A DNA stretch of 64,000 bases, from assembly GCA_027315205.1 (NCBI GenBank), contig DAHUYM010000002.1, forward strand, positions 123,692 to 187,691, given 5' to 3'. Below are positions 35,511 to 45,450 of this stretch, in pieces. This DNA is from Leptospirillum sp. (GTDB lineage: Bacteria; Nitrospirota; Leptospirillia; Leptospirillales; Leptospirillaceae). The position numbers were made by a program, and so were the translations under genes. The notes under the pieces are model-generated. The model was given only the letters and a program-made list of their open reading frames with translations. It did not search any database and was not told the origin of the DNA. Every line of letters starts with the position of its first letter. Within the stretch, counting starts at the first letter, position 1.

Positions 35511-35776
35511 TCTTTTGTTCCCGGGCGGTCCCCGGGAGTTTCCGGCCTTGTCATCCGGTCCCTGAGCGATTCCCTCTCGACTTGGAGGGCATTCAGCCGA
35601 TCCGAAAGCCGGGTGATTTCCTGTTCCAGCACCGCGAGACGGTCGTGGTCGCCCAATTCGGGCAAGGCCCTGCTTCGGCGCTTTCGGTCCTGGATGTAGT
35701 ACAGAATCCCGACCGCGGTGATTCCCGTGAGGAGAATCGTTGCGTACAAGAAGAGACGGTTGAGTGCGATATCCAT
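35489..35776 (-). CDS. Small membrane coiled-coil protein
   Basis: The 95-residue product has one membrane helix (about residues 8-27), a basic stretch (YIQDRKRRSR), then a predicted coiled coil (VLEQEITRLSDRLNALQVER). I do not recognise the family. It is convergent with the AAA-associated gene and divergent from dprA. Codon use looks like its neighbours. Confidence 0.55.
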   Translation of the reverse strand: MDIALNRLFLYATILLTGITAVGILYYIQDRKRRSRALPELGDHDRLAVLEQEITRLSDRLNALQVERESLRDRMTRPETPGDRPGTKDQSPRST

Positions 35777-35874
35777 GTCGCGATTCCTGCTTTCCGGTTG
35801 CTAATCCGGTTCCTGCCGCCGTGTTTTTATCTTAAGGACAGATCCTTGATTCCGCAAGAGCTCGACCCGTCCAC

Positions 35875-36735
35875 GTGAGCGACGGGATTTCCCATCTCGA
35901 AATGGCGCTTGCCGTGTCTCTCTGGCGGCTGTCGATCCTCTCCGCCGGTGATTCCGACCCCTGTGCCCGGTTCGGTCCGGGGGGACCGGTTCCTTGCGGA
36001 GTGGAGACTTTTTTTGGCCGGTGTCCATTGGCTGTCCGGGGGGTATGGATCGACAAGGCCCGAAGGGTTCTTGACAAATCCGAACGGCAGGGGATTATGA
36101 TGATCGCGTTCGGGACCGATTCCTATCCGACCCTTCTCGAACGGCTTTCCGATCCGCCCCTGGTCCTCATGGTCCGTGGGGCGCTTCCGGAGTTGCCGGG
36201 AATTGCGATGGTCGGGACCCGGAGACCGACGGTGCAGACGCGCCGGGCGTTCGAGACACTGGCTTCGGGACTGGCCCGCTTTCGTTTTCCGATCGTTTCG
36301 GGACTGGCGGCGGGCCTTGACGGAGCCGCCCACAGGGGAGCCCTGGCGGGAGGCGGGACGACGGTCGCTGTCGTCGGGACGGGGCTCGACAGGGTGTACC
36401 CGCCCTTTCACGCGGAGCTGGAAGAAGCCATCCTCGACAACGGAGGGGCGATCGTCTCGGAGTATCCTCCCGGAGCCGGACCCGAGGGCTGGCACTTTCC
36501 TTTCCGGAATCGTCTGATCGTCGGACTTTCGGCCGGGCTCGTCGCCGGTCCGCACCGACGGGCTTCGGGTACGGGGATCACGGTCCGGCGGGCCCTTGAG
36601 GAAGGCCGGGAGGTGGTTGTTTTTTCGGAAGGCGCGGACCGTCTCACGGACGAAGGGCCGAGGTTTCTTGTCGAGCAGGGTGCTAAAAAAGTGACGCGGG
36701 CGGACGAGATCATTCTGGTGCTTGGTACACGTTAA
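35875..36735 (+). CDS. dprA: DNA processing protein DprA/Smf-like
   Basis: DprA loads RecA on incoming single-stranded DNA in natural transformation. The 286-residue product has the Rossmann-like core: VGTRRPT, SGLAAGLDGAAHRGAL, GTGLDRVYPPFHAEL, ILDNGGAIVSEYPPG and FPFRNRLIVGLS. The motif after this (usually VVEA with SGSL) reads VAGP and SGTG, a departure from the family. The N-terminal region is short and poorly conserved. The GTG start has only a weak ribosome site. The gene order dprA-topA-trmFO-xerC-hslVU is widely conserved. Confidence 0.88.
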   Translation: MSDGISHLEMALAVSLWRLSILSAGDSDPCARFGPGGPVPCGVETFFGRCPLAVRGVWIDKARRVLDKSERQGIMMIAFGTDSYPTLLERLSDPPLVLMVRGALPELPGIAMVGTRRPTVQTRRAFETLASGLARFRFPIVSGLAAGLDGAAHRGALAGGGTTVAVVGTGLDRVYPPFHAELEEAILDNGGAIVSEYPPGAGPEGWHFPFRNRLIVGLSAGLVAGPHRRASGTGITVRRALEEGREVVVFSEGADRLTDEGPRFLVEQGAKKVTRADEIILVLGTR

Positions 36736-36774
36736 CGGGCAGGGATCGGAAGAACCCCCCATAAGGGAGACGAT

Positions 36775-39312
36775 TTGGCAACGAAGAAAGCGGAAAAGGA
36801 AAAGACAAAACCGGCAGTCCGTGGCGAACGTGCCGCCAAGGCATCCCCAAAAGCGAAACGTCCGGCGGCGAAAGAAACATCTGCGACGTCCGGAGGGGCC
36901 GGAAAGACCCTGATTATCGTCGAAAGCCCCACGAAGGCTCGGACCCTGTCTCGGGTCCTGGGATCCCGGTACCAGGTCAAGGCGTCTGTCGGACACGTCA
37001 AGGACCTTCCTCCCTCGCGCCTGGGGATCGATCTCGAGCACGATTTCGCTCTCGAGTTCGAGGTGAACCCCGACAAGAAGAAAATCCTTTCGGAGATCCG
37101 GAGCCAGGCCAAGTCTGCACGGGAAATCTACCTCGCCTCCGATCCCGACCGGGAAGGGGAAGCGATCGCCTACCATATCGCGAGCGAGCTCGAATCCCTG
37201 CACCGGCCCTTGAAGCGTGTCCTCTTCCACGAGCTTACAGAGGGAGGCATCCAGGCCGCATTGTCCGAGCCCGGGGAGATCGACCCGAGGAAGGTCGAAG
37301 CCCAGAAGGCGCGGCGGGCCCTGGACAGGATCGTCGGATATACCCTGTCGCCCCTTCTCTGGGAACGGGTTCGGAGAGGGTTGTCCGCGGGCCGTGTCCA
37401 GTCCGTGGCCGTCCGTCTCGTCTGCGACCGTGAGGACGAGATCCATCGATTCGTTCGGGAAGAGTACTGGACCATCGAAGGTGAGTTCCAACCGGAAGGG
37501 AAGACGCGCGTCCCCCCGTCGTTTACGGCCCGGCTCGATCGCGTGAACGGGGAAAAGCCCGTCCTTTCCGGCTCCGAGGCCGCCGAGGAAGCCACCGGAA
37601 GGATCCGGAACGAAACCTTCCGCGTGGGTGAGGTCGTTCAGGCGGACAAGCGCCGGAATCCTTCGCCTCCGCTCACGACGAGCCGCCTGCAGCAGGATGC
37701 GGCGAACCGGTACCGATTTTCGGCCAAGAAGACCATGACCATGGCCCAGAGGCTTTACGAGGGCGTCGACCTTCCCGGGATCGGACCTGTCGGTCTCATC
37801 ACGTACATGAGGACCGATTCCGTGCGTGTCGCTCCCGAGGCGGCAGAAAGCGCCAGGGCCTGGCTCAGGAAGCGATTCCCGGACCAGATCCCGGCGAAGG
37901 TTCCCGCCTACAAGAACAGGAAAGGGATCCAGGACGCCCATGAAGCGATCCGTCCCACCGACGTGAGCCGCACTCCGGAGTCGCTCGCAGGCAAGATCGA
38001 ACCGGATCTCCTGAAGGTCTACGAACACATCTGGCAGACCTTTGTCGAGAGCCAGATGACCCCGGCCCTCTATCTTCAGACCACGGCGCTTCTCGAAGGC
38101 AGTCGGGGCGACGTGTTCCGGGCGTCCGGGCGCGTCCTGAAGGATCCGGGATTCCTGGCGCTTCGGGGGGCCGTCACGAAACGGACGGAATCCGGATCGG
38201 ACGATGTCGAGAACGACGAGAAAACCCTTCCGCCCCTTTCGGAAGGAGAGCCCCTTAGGCTTTTGGAACTCGTGCCGACCCAGCATTTTACGGAACCGCC
38301 TCCCCGGTACTCGGAAGCGTCCCTGATCCGTGAACTCGAAGAGAAGGGAATCGGGCGTCCGAGCACCTACGCCACGATCCTTTCGACCATCCAGGAACGG
38401 GATTATGTCGAGAAACGGGAAGGACGGTTCCATCCGACCGATCTCGGACAGTCGGTGAACCGTCTCCTGGTGGCGTCGTTTCCCGATCTCATGAGCGTGC
38501 GCTTTACGGCGAAGATGGAAGAGGAACTCGACCAGGTCGAGGAGGGAGAACGGGGATACCGGGACGTGGTCGGGGATTTCTACTCTCCCTTCAGCAAGGA
38601 CCTCGACCGGGCCAAGAAGGGGGGCATGGTCAACCTTAAGACGCTGGAGGAACCGACCGATGTCTCCTGCCCGGTTTGCGGATCGCCGATGGTCCGAAAA
38701 TGGGGACGAAACGGATCCTATCTCGCCTGTTCTGCGTATCCGAAGTGCCGGACGACACGAAACTTTACGGAAGACGAACACGGGATCCGTATCGTCGAGG
38801 AAGAAATCCCGGAAGGGGAGGAGTGTCCCGTCTGCTCGTCGCCGATGACCTTGAAGAAAGGGCGTTTCGGGACGTTCCTCGCGTGCTCCCGTTATCCTGA
38901 ATGCAAGACCACCAAGCCCTGGCCCCCGAAGTCCGAGCCGGCCTCCGTTCCGGTGCCGGAGACATTGCCGGACTGTCCCGTCTGTTCGTCGCCGATGACC
39001 TTGAAGAAAGGGCGTTTCGGGACGTTCCTCGCGTGCTCCCGATACCCCGCCTGCAAGGGGACCCGCCCCCTTCCGACGGGGTTGCCCTGCCCCGTCAAGG
39101 GGTGCGGGGGGGAACTGATTCCCCGGAGGGGGAAGAGGGGGATGTTTTACGGGTGCAGCCGCTATCCCGAGTGCACGTATCTCCTCAAGGGGGAGCCGGT
39201 CAAGGACCCTTGCCCGGTTTGCGGGTTCCCCTACCGCGTCCGCCGGAGCAAGAAAGAGGATGACCTGGTCTGTCCAAGCGAGTCGTGCGGCGATGCTTCA
39301 AGCCAGGGATGA
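36775..39312 (+). CDS. topA: DNA topoisomerase I TopA
   Basis: TopA relaxes negative supercoils. The 845-residue protein starts with TTG behind AGGGAGA and has a Lys/Ala-rich extension of about 43 residues. It continues with the Toprim domain (TLIIVESPTKA; LASDPDREGEAIAYH), the catalytic Tyr344 (LITYMRTDSV), and the clasp regions. The C-terminus holds several Cys4 zinc ribbons (CPVCGSPM, CPVCSSPM twice, CPVKGCGG, and CPVCGFPY), more than most homologues. Two ribbons are near-identical copies at DNA level. Confidence 0.97.
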   Translation: MATKKAEKEKTKPAVRGERAAKASPKAKRPAAKETSATSGGAGKTLIIVESPTKARTLSRVLGSRYQVKASVGHVKDLPPSRLGIDLEHDFALEFEVNPDKKKILSEIRSQAKSAREIYLASDPDREGEAIAYHIASELESLHRPLKRVLFHELTEGGIQAALSEPGEIDPRKVEAQKARRALDRIVGYTLSPLLWERVRRGLSAGRVQSVAVRLVCDREDEIHRFVREEYWTIEGEFQPEGKTRVPPSFTARLDRVNGEKPVLSGSEAAEEATGRIRNETFRVGEVVQADKRRNPSPPLTTSRLQQDAANRYRFSAKKTMTMAQRLYEGVDLPGIGPVGLITYMRTDSVRVAPEAAESARAWLRKRFPDQIPAKVPAYKNRKGIQDAHEAIRPTDVSRTPESLAGKIEPDLLKVYEHIWQTFVESQMTPALYLQTTALLEGSRGDVFRASGRVLKDPGFLALRGAVTKRTESGSDDVENDEKTLPPLSEGEPLRLLELVPTQHFTEPPPRYSEASLIRELEEKGIGRPSTYATILSTIQERDYVEKREGRFHPTDLGQSVNRLLVASFPDLMSVRFTAKMEEELDQVEEGERGYRDVVGDFYSPFSKDLDRAKKGGMVNLKTLEEPTDVSCPVCGSPMVRKWGRNGSYLACSAYPKCRTTRNFTEDEHGIRIVEEEIPEGEECPVCSSPMTLKKGRFGTFLACSRYPECKTTKPWPPKSEPASVPVPETLPDCPVCSSPMTLKKGRFGTFLACSRYPACKGTRPLPTGLPCPVKGCGGELIPRRGKRGMFYGCSRYPECTYLLKGEPVKDPCPVCGFPYRVRRSKKEDDLVCPSESCGDASSQG
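38824..39041 (+). repeat. 68-bp direct repeat encoding duplicated zinc ribbon
   Basis: Bases 38824-38891 and 38974-39041 are identical except for one C/T difference, offset by 150 bases. Both encode CPVCSSPMTLKKGRF and the rest of a zinc ribbon of TopA. Confidence 0.95.
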
Positions 39313-40693
39313 GGCCGTTCCGGTCACGGTCGTCGGAGGCGGCCTCGCGGGTTGCGAGGCCGCTCTCCGGCTTGCGGACTGGGGCCATCCCGTCCGCCTT
39401 TTCGAGATGCGTCCACGAACCGGGACCGGGGCGCACAAGACGTCGCGCCTGGGGGAACTCGTCTGCTCCAATTCGCTCAAGAGCCTCGAGCGTGAAACGC
39501 CCCATGGGCTCTTGAAGGAAGAGCTTCGCTCGGTCGGCTCGCCCGTGATGGACATCGCGTTCAGGTGCCGCATCCCCGGGGGGGGAGCCCTGGTCGTCGA
39601 CCGGGAGCGGTTTTCAGAGAGCCTCACCGGGGCCGTAACGGGCCACCCGAAGATCCGGGTGGTGCGGGAAACAATCGCCTGCCTTCCGGCCGACCGTCCC
39701 CTGATCGTCGCGACGGGACCTCTGACGCACCCTTCCCTGGTCGAGGATCTCTCGAGGCACCTCGGCGGAGGACGCCTTTCCTTCTACGATGCGATCGCTC
39801 CCATCGTTGAGGCGGATTCGGTGGACTGGGACCTTCTTTTCCGCGGCGACCGATATGGAACACCGGGAGAGGGGGATCACTGGAATGCGCCCATGGACAG
39901 GGCGACCTATGAACGATTTTGCGAAGACCTGCTTTGGGGCGCGCGCGTTCCCCCCCATGAAGGGGTCGAGACCGACCCGGAGGTTCTTCGGGCATTTTCG
40001 GCCTGCCAGCCGGTCGAATCCCTGGTGGAAAGCGGACTCGAGACCCTGGCGTTCGGTCCTCTGAAACCGGTCGGACTGGTCGACCCGAAAACGAACAGGA
40101 TGCCCTATGCCGTGGTCCAGTTCCGTCCTGAAAATGAAGAAGGAAGCAGCTGGAACCTGATCGGATTCCAGACGAGGCTCAGGTATCCCGAACAGGACAG
40201 GATTTTCCGTTCGATCCCGGGGCTGTCCCGGGTCCGGTTCCTCCGGTACGGGTCGCTCCACCGGAACACATTCCTCGATGCCCCTTCGCTCCTCAGGGAC
40301 GACCTGACCCTGGCCGGCCTTCCGGGCGTCTACGCAACCGGTCAGCTTGTCGGGGTCGAAGGTTACACGGAATCCCTCGCGATGGGTTTCCTGACGGCCC
40401 TGACGCTTTCCCGTGCCTGGCGGTCCGGGAACCCGTGGTCGTTCGACGCATCGGCGGTCCTTCCTCCTCCGTCGACGGCTTTGGGAGCCCTTTTGTCCGG
40501 GCTTTCGCCACACAGAAAAGGCGTGTTCTGCCCGGTCAATATTCATTTCGGACTGTTTCCGGCGCTTCAAAACGAGCCCCGTTCCCGCCGGCAGCGAAGG
40601 GACCTCCTGGTCCGCAGGGCCGAACGGGATTTCCGGTCATGGAAGCGTTCGATCCTGGGTCCGGACTGCGAGGAGCGGATCCTTGGGCGGTGA
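39293..40693 (+). CDS. trmFO: tRNA m5U54 methyltransferase TrmFO
   Basis: TrmFO uses methylene-tetrahydrofolate and FAD to methylate U54 of tRNA. The 466-residue product has the FAD motif VVGGGLAGCEAALRLAD, the LFEMRP segment, the GELVCSNSLKS cysteine motif and a second cysteine in FSACQPVE, with VGLVDPKTNRMPYAVVQFRP and QLVGVEGYTESLAMGF further on. The start at 39293 overlaps the topA end by 20 bases; an ATG at 39260 is also in frame. Confidence 0.95.
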   Translation: MLQARDEAVPVTVVGGGLAGCEAALRLADWGHPVRLFEMRPRTGTGAHKTSRLGELVCSNSLKSLERETPHGLLKEELRSVGSPVMDIAFRCRIPGGGALVVDRERFSESLTGAVTGHPKIRVVRETIACLPADRPLIVATGPLTHPSLVEDLSRHLGGGRLSFYDAIAPIVEADSVDWDLLFRGDRYGTPGEGDHWNAPMDRATYERFCEDLLWGARVPPHEGVETDPEVLRAFSACQPVESLVESGLETLAFGPLKPVGLVDPKTNRMPYAVVQFRPENEEGSSWNLIGFQTRLRYPEQDRIFRSIPGLSRVRFLRYGSLHRNTFLDAPSLLRDDLTLAGLPGVYATGQLVGVEGYTESLAMGFLTALTLSRAWRSGNPWSFDASAVLPPPSTALGALLSGLSPHRKGVFCPVNIHFGLFPALQNEPRSRRQRRDLLVRRAERDFRSWKRSILGPDCEERILGR

Positions 40694-41660
40694 CGGCTCG
40701 GGACACAGACGCCGGGACAGCGTCCCGACCTTGCGGAACCCCGAACGGGACGTGTGGCCGGATCAGTTTCTGGAACATCTGCGCCGATCGGGGCGTTCCG
40801 TACGGACGATCGAGTCCTACGCCTCCGACCTGTCCCTTTTCGGAAGGTTCCTTTCCTCAGGCAAAACGGGCCGGGGCCATCCTTCCGGATGGCGTATCGG
40901 TCCCGATACGGCGCGGGATTTCGCGTTTTACCTCGACCGGCTCGACTATCGACCGAAATCGGCGAGCCGGATCCTCTCCGCTGTCCGGTCGTTCTACGAT
41001 TTTCTCCTGGAGCGTTCGGGGGTGGACGACAATCCGTTCGCCCTCCTCAAGGGACCGCGCGTTCCCAGGACGGTTCCGTCCGTCCTGAGCGAAACCGAAA
41101 CGAGGGAACTCCTGGACTCTCCCGACGAAAACACCTGGGAAGGAAAGCGGGACAGGGCGATCCTGGAGCTTTTCTACCTGACGGGGATACGGTTGTCCGA
41201 ACTGGCCGGAATTTGCATGTCGGAGATCTCCCCCGGCGGGGATCGCCTCTCCGTGAAGGGAAAAGGCGGCAAGGAAAGGATCGTTCCGATCCTGGGCTGG
41301 GCCAGGGTACGGATCGACGCGTATCTTTCCATGGATCCGGGCCCCTCTTCCGGGCCTTTGTTCCTCGACCGGCCTGGGGGCGGTTCCCTTTCCGTCCACC
41401 AGATCGGCCGCATTGTCCGGAAAGCCGCCCGGTCGGCCGGGCTGGAAGGCCGGGTCACGCCCCATACGCTTCGGCATTCCTGCGCCACCCATCTCCTGAA
41501 CGGGGGAATGGACCTCCGGAATATCCAGGGGCTCCTGGGTCACGCGTCGCTGGGTGCGACCCAGAAGTATACCCATGTGGGACTCCGGGAGCTGAAGCGG
41601 AAATACGACCTCTCCCGTTCCGAAGCGAAAGGAGGGGGTCTTGAAGACACCGACCCCTGA
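40683..41660 (+). CDS. xerC: Chromosomal tyrosine recombinase XerC-type
   Basis: The product resolves chromosome dimers at dif sites with FtsK. The 325 residues include the N-terminal SAM-like domain ([19 protein letters not shown]) and the catalytic domain with Arg in [11 protein letters not shown], Lys in [34 protein letters not shown] and the nucleophile Tyr. The TTG at 40683 has GAGGAGCGGA upstream and overlaps trmFO by 11 bases; the longer upstream frame is trmFO in another frame. Its place between trmFO and hslV supports XerC over a phage integrase. Confidence 0.9.
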   Translation: MGGDGSGHRRRDSVPTLRNPERDVWPDQFLEHLRRSGRSVRTIESYASDLSLFGRFLSSGKTGRGHPSGWRIGPDTARDFAFYLDRLDYRPKSASRILSAVRSFYDFLLERSGVDDNPFALLKGPRVPRTVPSVLSETETRELLDSPDENTWEGKRDRAILELFYLTGIRLSELAGICMSEISPGGDRLSVKGKGGKERIVPILGWARVRIDAYLSMDPGPSSGPLFLDRPGGGSLSVHQIGRIVRKAARSAGLEGRVTPHTLRHSCATHLLNGGMDLRNIQGLLGHASLGATQKYTHVGLRELKRKYDLSRSEAKGGGLEDTDP

Positions 41661-42273
41661 AAGCAACGCGGGGACCCTTTTCCACGGAACAACGATCGTC
41701 TCCGTCCGCCGGGGTTCTTCCGTCGCCCTCGGCGGTGATGGGCAGATCACCCTCGGAAGCATGATCGTCAAAGCCGGGGCCAAGAAAGTCCGCACCCTCT
41801 ACCAGAATCGCGTCCTGGCCGGGTTCGCCGGGTCGACGGCCGATGCGCTGACCCTGTTCGAACGGTTCGAGACGATGCTGGAATCCCATCATGGGCATGT
41901 CGGCAGGGCCGCCGTGACCCTGGCCAAGGAATGGAGGACCGATCGAAGCCTGAGACGGCTCGAGGCCCTTCTGGCCGTCGCGTCCAATGAGGTGAGCTAC
42001 CTGATCTCCGGTTCCGGAGACGTGATCGAACCGGAGTTCGGGATCCTCTCGATCGGTTCCGGGTCCGCCTATGCGCTTGCGGCTGCCCGTGTCCTCGTAA
42101 GCCACACGGCGTTGACGCCCGCGGAGATCGTGAGGGAAAGCCTGACGACGGCCGCGGATCTGGACATCTACACCAACCGGGAGATCACGATCCTGTCGCT
42201 TCCCGCCGCGGGAGAGACGGCAGGAGGGTCCGGCGGCCCGGATCGAAGGAAGGACACGGATGGCCAGCCCTGA
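41641..42273 (+). CDS. hslV: ATP-dependent protease subunit HslV
   Basis: HslV is the peptidase of the HslUV proteasome-like protease. The 210-residue product has the mature N-terminus TTIVSVRRG (Thr17 of the precursor), so about 16 residues are removed, longer than the usual one or few. [29 protein letters not shown] and [13 protein letters not shown] are conserved. The TTG start has AAAGGAGGGGG upstream and overlaps xerC by 20 bases. The C-terminus has a short Gly-rich tail. Confidence 0.95.
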   Translation: MKTPTPESNAGTLFHGTTIVSVRRGSSVALGGDGQITLGSMIVKAGAKKVRTLYQNRVLAGFAGSTADALTLFERFETMLESHHGHVGRAAVTLAKEWRTDRSLRRLEALLAVASNEVSYLISGSGDVIEPEFGILSIGSGSAYALAAARVLVSHTALTPAEIVRESLTTAADLDIYTNREITILSLPAAGETAGGSGGPDRRKDTDGQP

Positions 42274-43606
42274 GGAGCCGATAATGGCGATGGAGGAGGC
42301 CGATTTGACGCCGGTGGAAATCGTGCGCCAGCTGGACCGGTACATCGTGGGACAGAGCCAGGCGAAAAAGGCGGTCGCGGTCGCTCTTCGGAACCGGCTC
42401 AGGAGGCGGTGGCTTCCTCCCCACCTGAGAGAAGAGGTCCTGCCCAAGAATATCCTCCTGATCGGAACGACGGGATGCGGGAAGACCGAGATCGCCCGCA
42501 GGCTCGCCAAGCTCGTCCGGGCTCCGTTCCTTAAGGTCGAGGCGACCAAGTACACTGAAGTCGGGTATGTGGGGAGGAATGTCGAATCGATGATCCGCGA
42601 CCTGACCGAGGTGGCGTTCGGGGAGACCGTGGCGCTTGAGCGGGAATCCGTCCTGAAGGAGGCCGAGGCGGATGTCCGGGAACGGCTGGTCGACGCGCTT
42701 CTTCCCGGGAGCGGGGGCGTCCAGGAAGCGACGCGGGAGCGGTTGAAAAATCGGCTCGACACCGGAGATCTCGAAGACCGGGAAGTCGAGATCTCCTTTC
42801 GGGAGACGGCCTTCTCGGGAACCCCCGGAAGCATGACGGGAGACTGGGGCGATCCGATGGAAGGCAATTTGAAGGACATGCTCGGATCCTGGCTTCCTCC
42901 TCGCCAGACCAAAAGGAAACTGGCCATTCGGGACGCCCGTCCCCTCATGCTTGCGGAAGCAACGGATGCCCGGATCGACAGCGCGCGCGCGTCACGCGAA
43001 GCGGTCCGGAAAGTCCAGGATCTGGGCATCCTGTTCATCGACGAACTCGACAAGGTGGTTCCCCGGGGAGGCATGTCCCAGGGAGACGTGTCCAGGGAGG
43101 GAGTGCAGCGGGATCTCCTTCCGATCGTGGAGGGATCGGCGATCAAGACCCGGCATGGAATCGTACGGACCGACCATATCCTTTTCATCGCAGCCGGAGC
43201 TTTTCACCAGGCCAAACCTTCGGATCTCATCCCGGAACTCCAGGGACGGTTTCCCATAAGGGTTTCGCTCGATCCGCTCGGGGAAGAGGATCTTTACCGG
43301 ATCCTCACAGAGCCGGAAAACGCGCTTGTTGCCCAGTACAAGGCCTTGCTCGAAACGGAAGGCGTCACCCTCGATATCAAGGACGAGGCGCTTCGCGAGT
43401 TGGCCCGATCGGCTTCTCTGATCAACGAGGGGACGCAGAATATCGGGGCCCGCCGTCTCTTCACCCTGATGGAGCAATTGCTGGAGGACGTGTCGTTCAA
43501 GGCCCCGGAACTTTCGGGACAGACGATCGTCGTGGACAGGGCCTTCGTCGACGGACGGCTTTCCAGGCTTGTCCGGGATCCGGACCTGTCCCGCTATATC
43601 CTTTGA
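42260..43606 (+). CDS. hslU: HslUV protease ATPase subunit HslU
   Basis: HslU is the AAA+ unfoldase of the HslUV protease. The 448-residue product has [20 protein letters not shown], Walker A GTTGCGKT, the pore loop region [20 protein letters not shown], an intermediate I-domain (about 120-240), Walker [11 protein letters not shown] and the C-terminal SRYIL that docks into HslV. The start overlaps hslV by 14 bases. Confidence 0.97.
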   Translation: MASPEEPIMAMEEADLTPVEIVRQLDRYIVGQSQAKKAVAVALRNRLRRRWLPPHLREEVLPKNILLIGTTGCGKTEIARRLAKLVRAPFLKVEATKYTEVGYVGRNVESMIRDLTEVAFGETVALERESVLKEAEADVRERLVDALLPGSGGVQEATRERLKNRLDTGDLEDREVEISFRETAFSGTPGSMTGDWGDPMEGNLKDMLGSWLPPRQTKRKLAIRDARPLMLAEATDARIDSARASREAVRKVQDLGILFIDELDKVVPRGGMSQGDVSREGVQRDLLPIVEGSAIKTRHGIVRTDHILFIAAGAFHQAKPSDLIPELQGRFPIRVSLDPLGEEDLYRILTEPENALVAQYKALLETEGVTLDIKDEALRELARSASLINEGTQNIGARRLFTLMEQLLEDVSFKAPELSGQTIVVDRAFVDGRLSRLVRDPDLSRYIL

Positions 43607-43638
43607 CAACACGGTCGTCAGGCCGTCGGGAGGAGCTT

Positions 43639-44511
43639 TTGGAAAACAGCCAGTCCAAGGCCCGCATTCTGATCGAAGCGTTGCCCTATATCCGGACGTT
43701 CTCGGGGAAGACGTTCGTGATCAAATACGGGGGAAGCACCCGTTCGGAAGTGTCCGATGGCCCGCGCCCGGAAGACCTGTCCTTTGCCGACGATCTCGTT
43801 CTCCTGGTCCATATCGGAATACGGCCCGTCGTGGTGCACGGGGGTGGACCCGAAATCACGCGGTTGATGAAGCGTCTCGGCATGGAGTCCCGGTTCGTGG
43901 ACGGTTTGAGGGTCACCGACCGCCCGACGATGGAAATCGTCGAGATGGTCCTTTCCGGAAAGATCAACCGGGAACTCGTGACCCTGGTCCAGAGGAGAGG
44001 AGGCCGGGCCGTTGGTCTCGCGGGTCGGGACGGAGACCTCCTGGTGGGGGAACGGCAAAGCGATGCGCTGGGCCTTGTCGGCCGCATCCGTTCGGTGAAC
44101 ACCGAGATTCTCGACCTTCTGGACCGTCACCGGTATGTCACGATCGTGGCGCCCGTCGGGGTCGACGCCGACGGGAATCCCCTCAACATCAACGCCGATG
44201 AGGCTGCCGCCGAGATCGCCGGAGCCCTGAAGGCCGAAAAGCTGATCATGATGACCGACACGCCCGGGGTACTGGACCACGACAAGAAGCTCGTTCCCTC
44301 ACTGACGCGTCCGAAGGTCCGGGACATGATCGAAACGGGGGAGATACACGGGGGAATGGTCCCCAAGATCAAGGGGTGTCTACGGGCTCTCGAGGCCGGA
44401 GTTCCCAAGGTCCATGTCATCGACGGCCGCATTCCCCATGCCCTGCTTCTTGAAATTTTCACCCCCGAAGGAGTGGGGACGGAGATCCTGCGGGATGCGC
44501 CGGAACCGTGA
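43639..44511 (+). CDS. argB: Acetylglutamate kinase ArgB
   Basis: ArgB phosphorylates N-acetylglutamate in arginine synthesis. The 290-residue product has VIKYGGSTRSEV, VHGGGPEITRLMKRLGMESR, the INADEAAAEIAGALKAEKLI segment and TDTPGVLD. An N-terminal helix (about 1-20, SQSKARILIEALPYIRTFSG) is typical of arginine-sensitive hexameric forms, so feedback inhibition by arginine is likely. The TTG at 43639 has GGGAGGAG upstream; a TTG at 43603 overlapping the hslU stop is less well placed. Confidence 0.95.
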   Translation: MENSQSKARILIEALPYIRTFSGKTFVIKYGGSTRSEVSDGPRPEDLSFADDLVLLVHIGIRPVVVHGGGPEITRLMKRLGMESRFVDGLRVTDRPTMEIVEMVLSGKINRELVTLVQRRGGRAVGLAGRDGDLLVGERQSDALGLVGRIRSVNTEILDLLDRHRYVTIVAPVGVDADGNPLNINADEAAAEIAGALKAEKLIMMTDTPGVLDHDKKLVPSLTRPKVRDMIETGEIHGGMVPKIKGCLRALEAGVPKVHVIDGRIPHALLLEIFTPEGVGTEILRDAPEP

Positions 44512-44956
44512 CGCAATTTTCCTGGTGACCGGTCTTCTGGTCGTCTCGATTCTGGCGGGCTGCCCCAGGACACCGACCTCCTCTCCCCGCATCGAAGGGT
44601 CGATCCTCGAGGCCCGGACGCTCGGTCTCCCTTCGGGGGAACGGCTCCTGGGACTCCGGGTCCGGCTCAGGAATACGGGGAGGACCGAAGAGCGTATCCG
44701 ACGCTATTTTTTGAGGACGAGGTCCGGCGACCGGTCCGAGGCCCTTTCCGATCCGTCATTCAGGGACCGGTTCCGGGGACGGGTCCGTTCGTGGGGGCGC
44801 TCGGGACTTCCGACGGTCGTCGAACCGGGCACGGCGATCGACGGTTGGGTTTTCTTTCAGAACCCAAACCCCCCTGAAACCCTCGTTTTTCGCCTCAAGA
44901 ATACCTATGGGGGAGCGGAAAACCTCGTTCTCCAGGTCACCGGGACACAACCGTGA
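44495..44956 (+). CDS. Small hypothetical lipoprotein
   Basis: The 153-residue product has a lipoprotein signal with lipobox LAGC (C23), then a beta-rich domain (LLGLRVRLRNTGRTEERIRR, then GWVFFQNPNPPETLVFRLKN) resembling immunoglobulin-like secreted domains. I do not recognise a family. The start overlaps argB by 17 bases and the end overlaps dut by 4 bases, so it is certainly part of this operon. Confidence 0.7.
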   Translation: MRRNRDAIFLVTGLLVVSILAGCPRTPTSSPRIEGSILEARTLGLPSGERLLGLRVRLRNTGRTEERIRRYFLRTRSGDRSEALSDPSFRDRFRGRVRSWGRSGLPTVVEPGTAIDGWVFFQNPNPPETLVFRLKNTYGGAENLVLQVTGTQP

Positions 44957-45417
44957 ACCCCGGCGAAACGCTCGAGATCCGGATCCGCATTCTCGACGAG
45001 CGGATCTCCCGGCTTTTTCCTCTTCCCGCCCGACAGACGGAAGGGTCGGCGGGGGTCGACCTCCGGGCGATGGTTCCGGATGATGTCCGGATCGATCCCG
45101 GAACACGCCTTACCGTTCCTTCGGGCCTGTCCATCCATATCGGAGATCCGGGGGTGGCGGCATTCATTTTTCCCCGGAGCGGTCTTGGTTCCCGGGGACT
45201 TCTCCTCGCGAACGGAACCGGAGTCATCGATTCCGATTATACCGGTCCCATCCTGCTCGCTCTCTGGAACGCCGGACCGGAGCCCATCGACATCCGGACC
45301 GGAGACCGCGTCGCGCAAATGATTTTTCTTCCTGTTTTGAGGCCGCGGTGGACGATCGTCACCGAACACGACAGCACATTCCGGGGCGATGGAGGGTTCG
45401 GACACACCGGAGTCTGA
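44953..45417 (+). CDS. dut: dUTP diphosphatase Dut
   Basis: This trimeric dUTPase keeps uracil out of DNA and supplies dUMP. The 154-residue product shows all five motifs: GSAGVDLRA, FIFPRSGLGSRGLLLANG (motif 2), GVIDSDYTGPILLALWN (motif 3), RTGDRVAQMIF (motif 4) and FRGDGGFGHTGV (motif 5). The GTG start overlaps the previous stop. An intrinsic terminator follows directly. Confidence 0.95.
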   Translation: MNPGETLEIRIRILDERISRLFPLPARQTEGSAGVDLRAMVPDDVRIDPGTRLTVPSGLSIHIGDPGVAAFIFPRSGLGSRGLLLANGTGVIDSDYTGPILLALWNAGPEPIDIRTGDRVAQMIFLPVLRPRWTIVTEHDSTFRGDGGFGHTGV

Positions 45418-45450
45418 TCCCCCCGGTTTTTCGGGCAGGGATCGTTTTTA
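45416..45450 (+). terminator. Intrinsic terminator after dut
   Basis: GATCCC pairs with GGGATC around an inner CCCG/CGGG stem with a two-base bulge and T-rich loop, followed by GTTTTTA. It begins within the dut stop codon. The remaining bases to 45630 show nothing recognisable. Confidence 0.7.

Noticed and set aside
35827..38781. Open frame of 984 codons on the minus strand
   Set aside because: Antisense to dprA and topA; Arg/Gly/Pro-rich translation without motifs.
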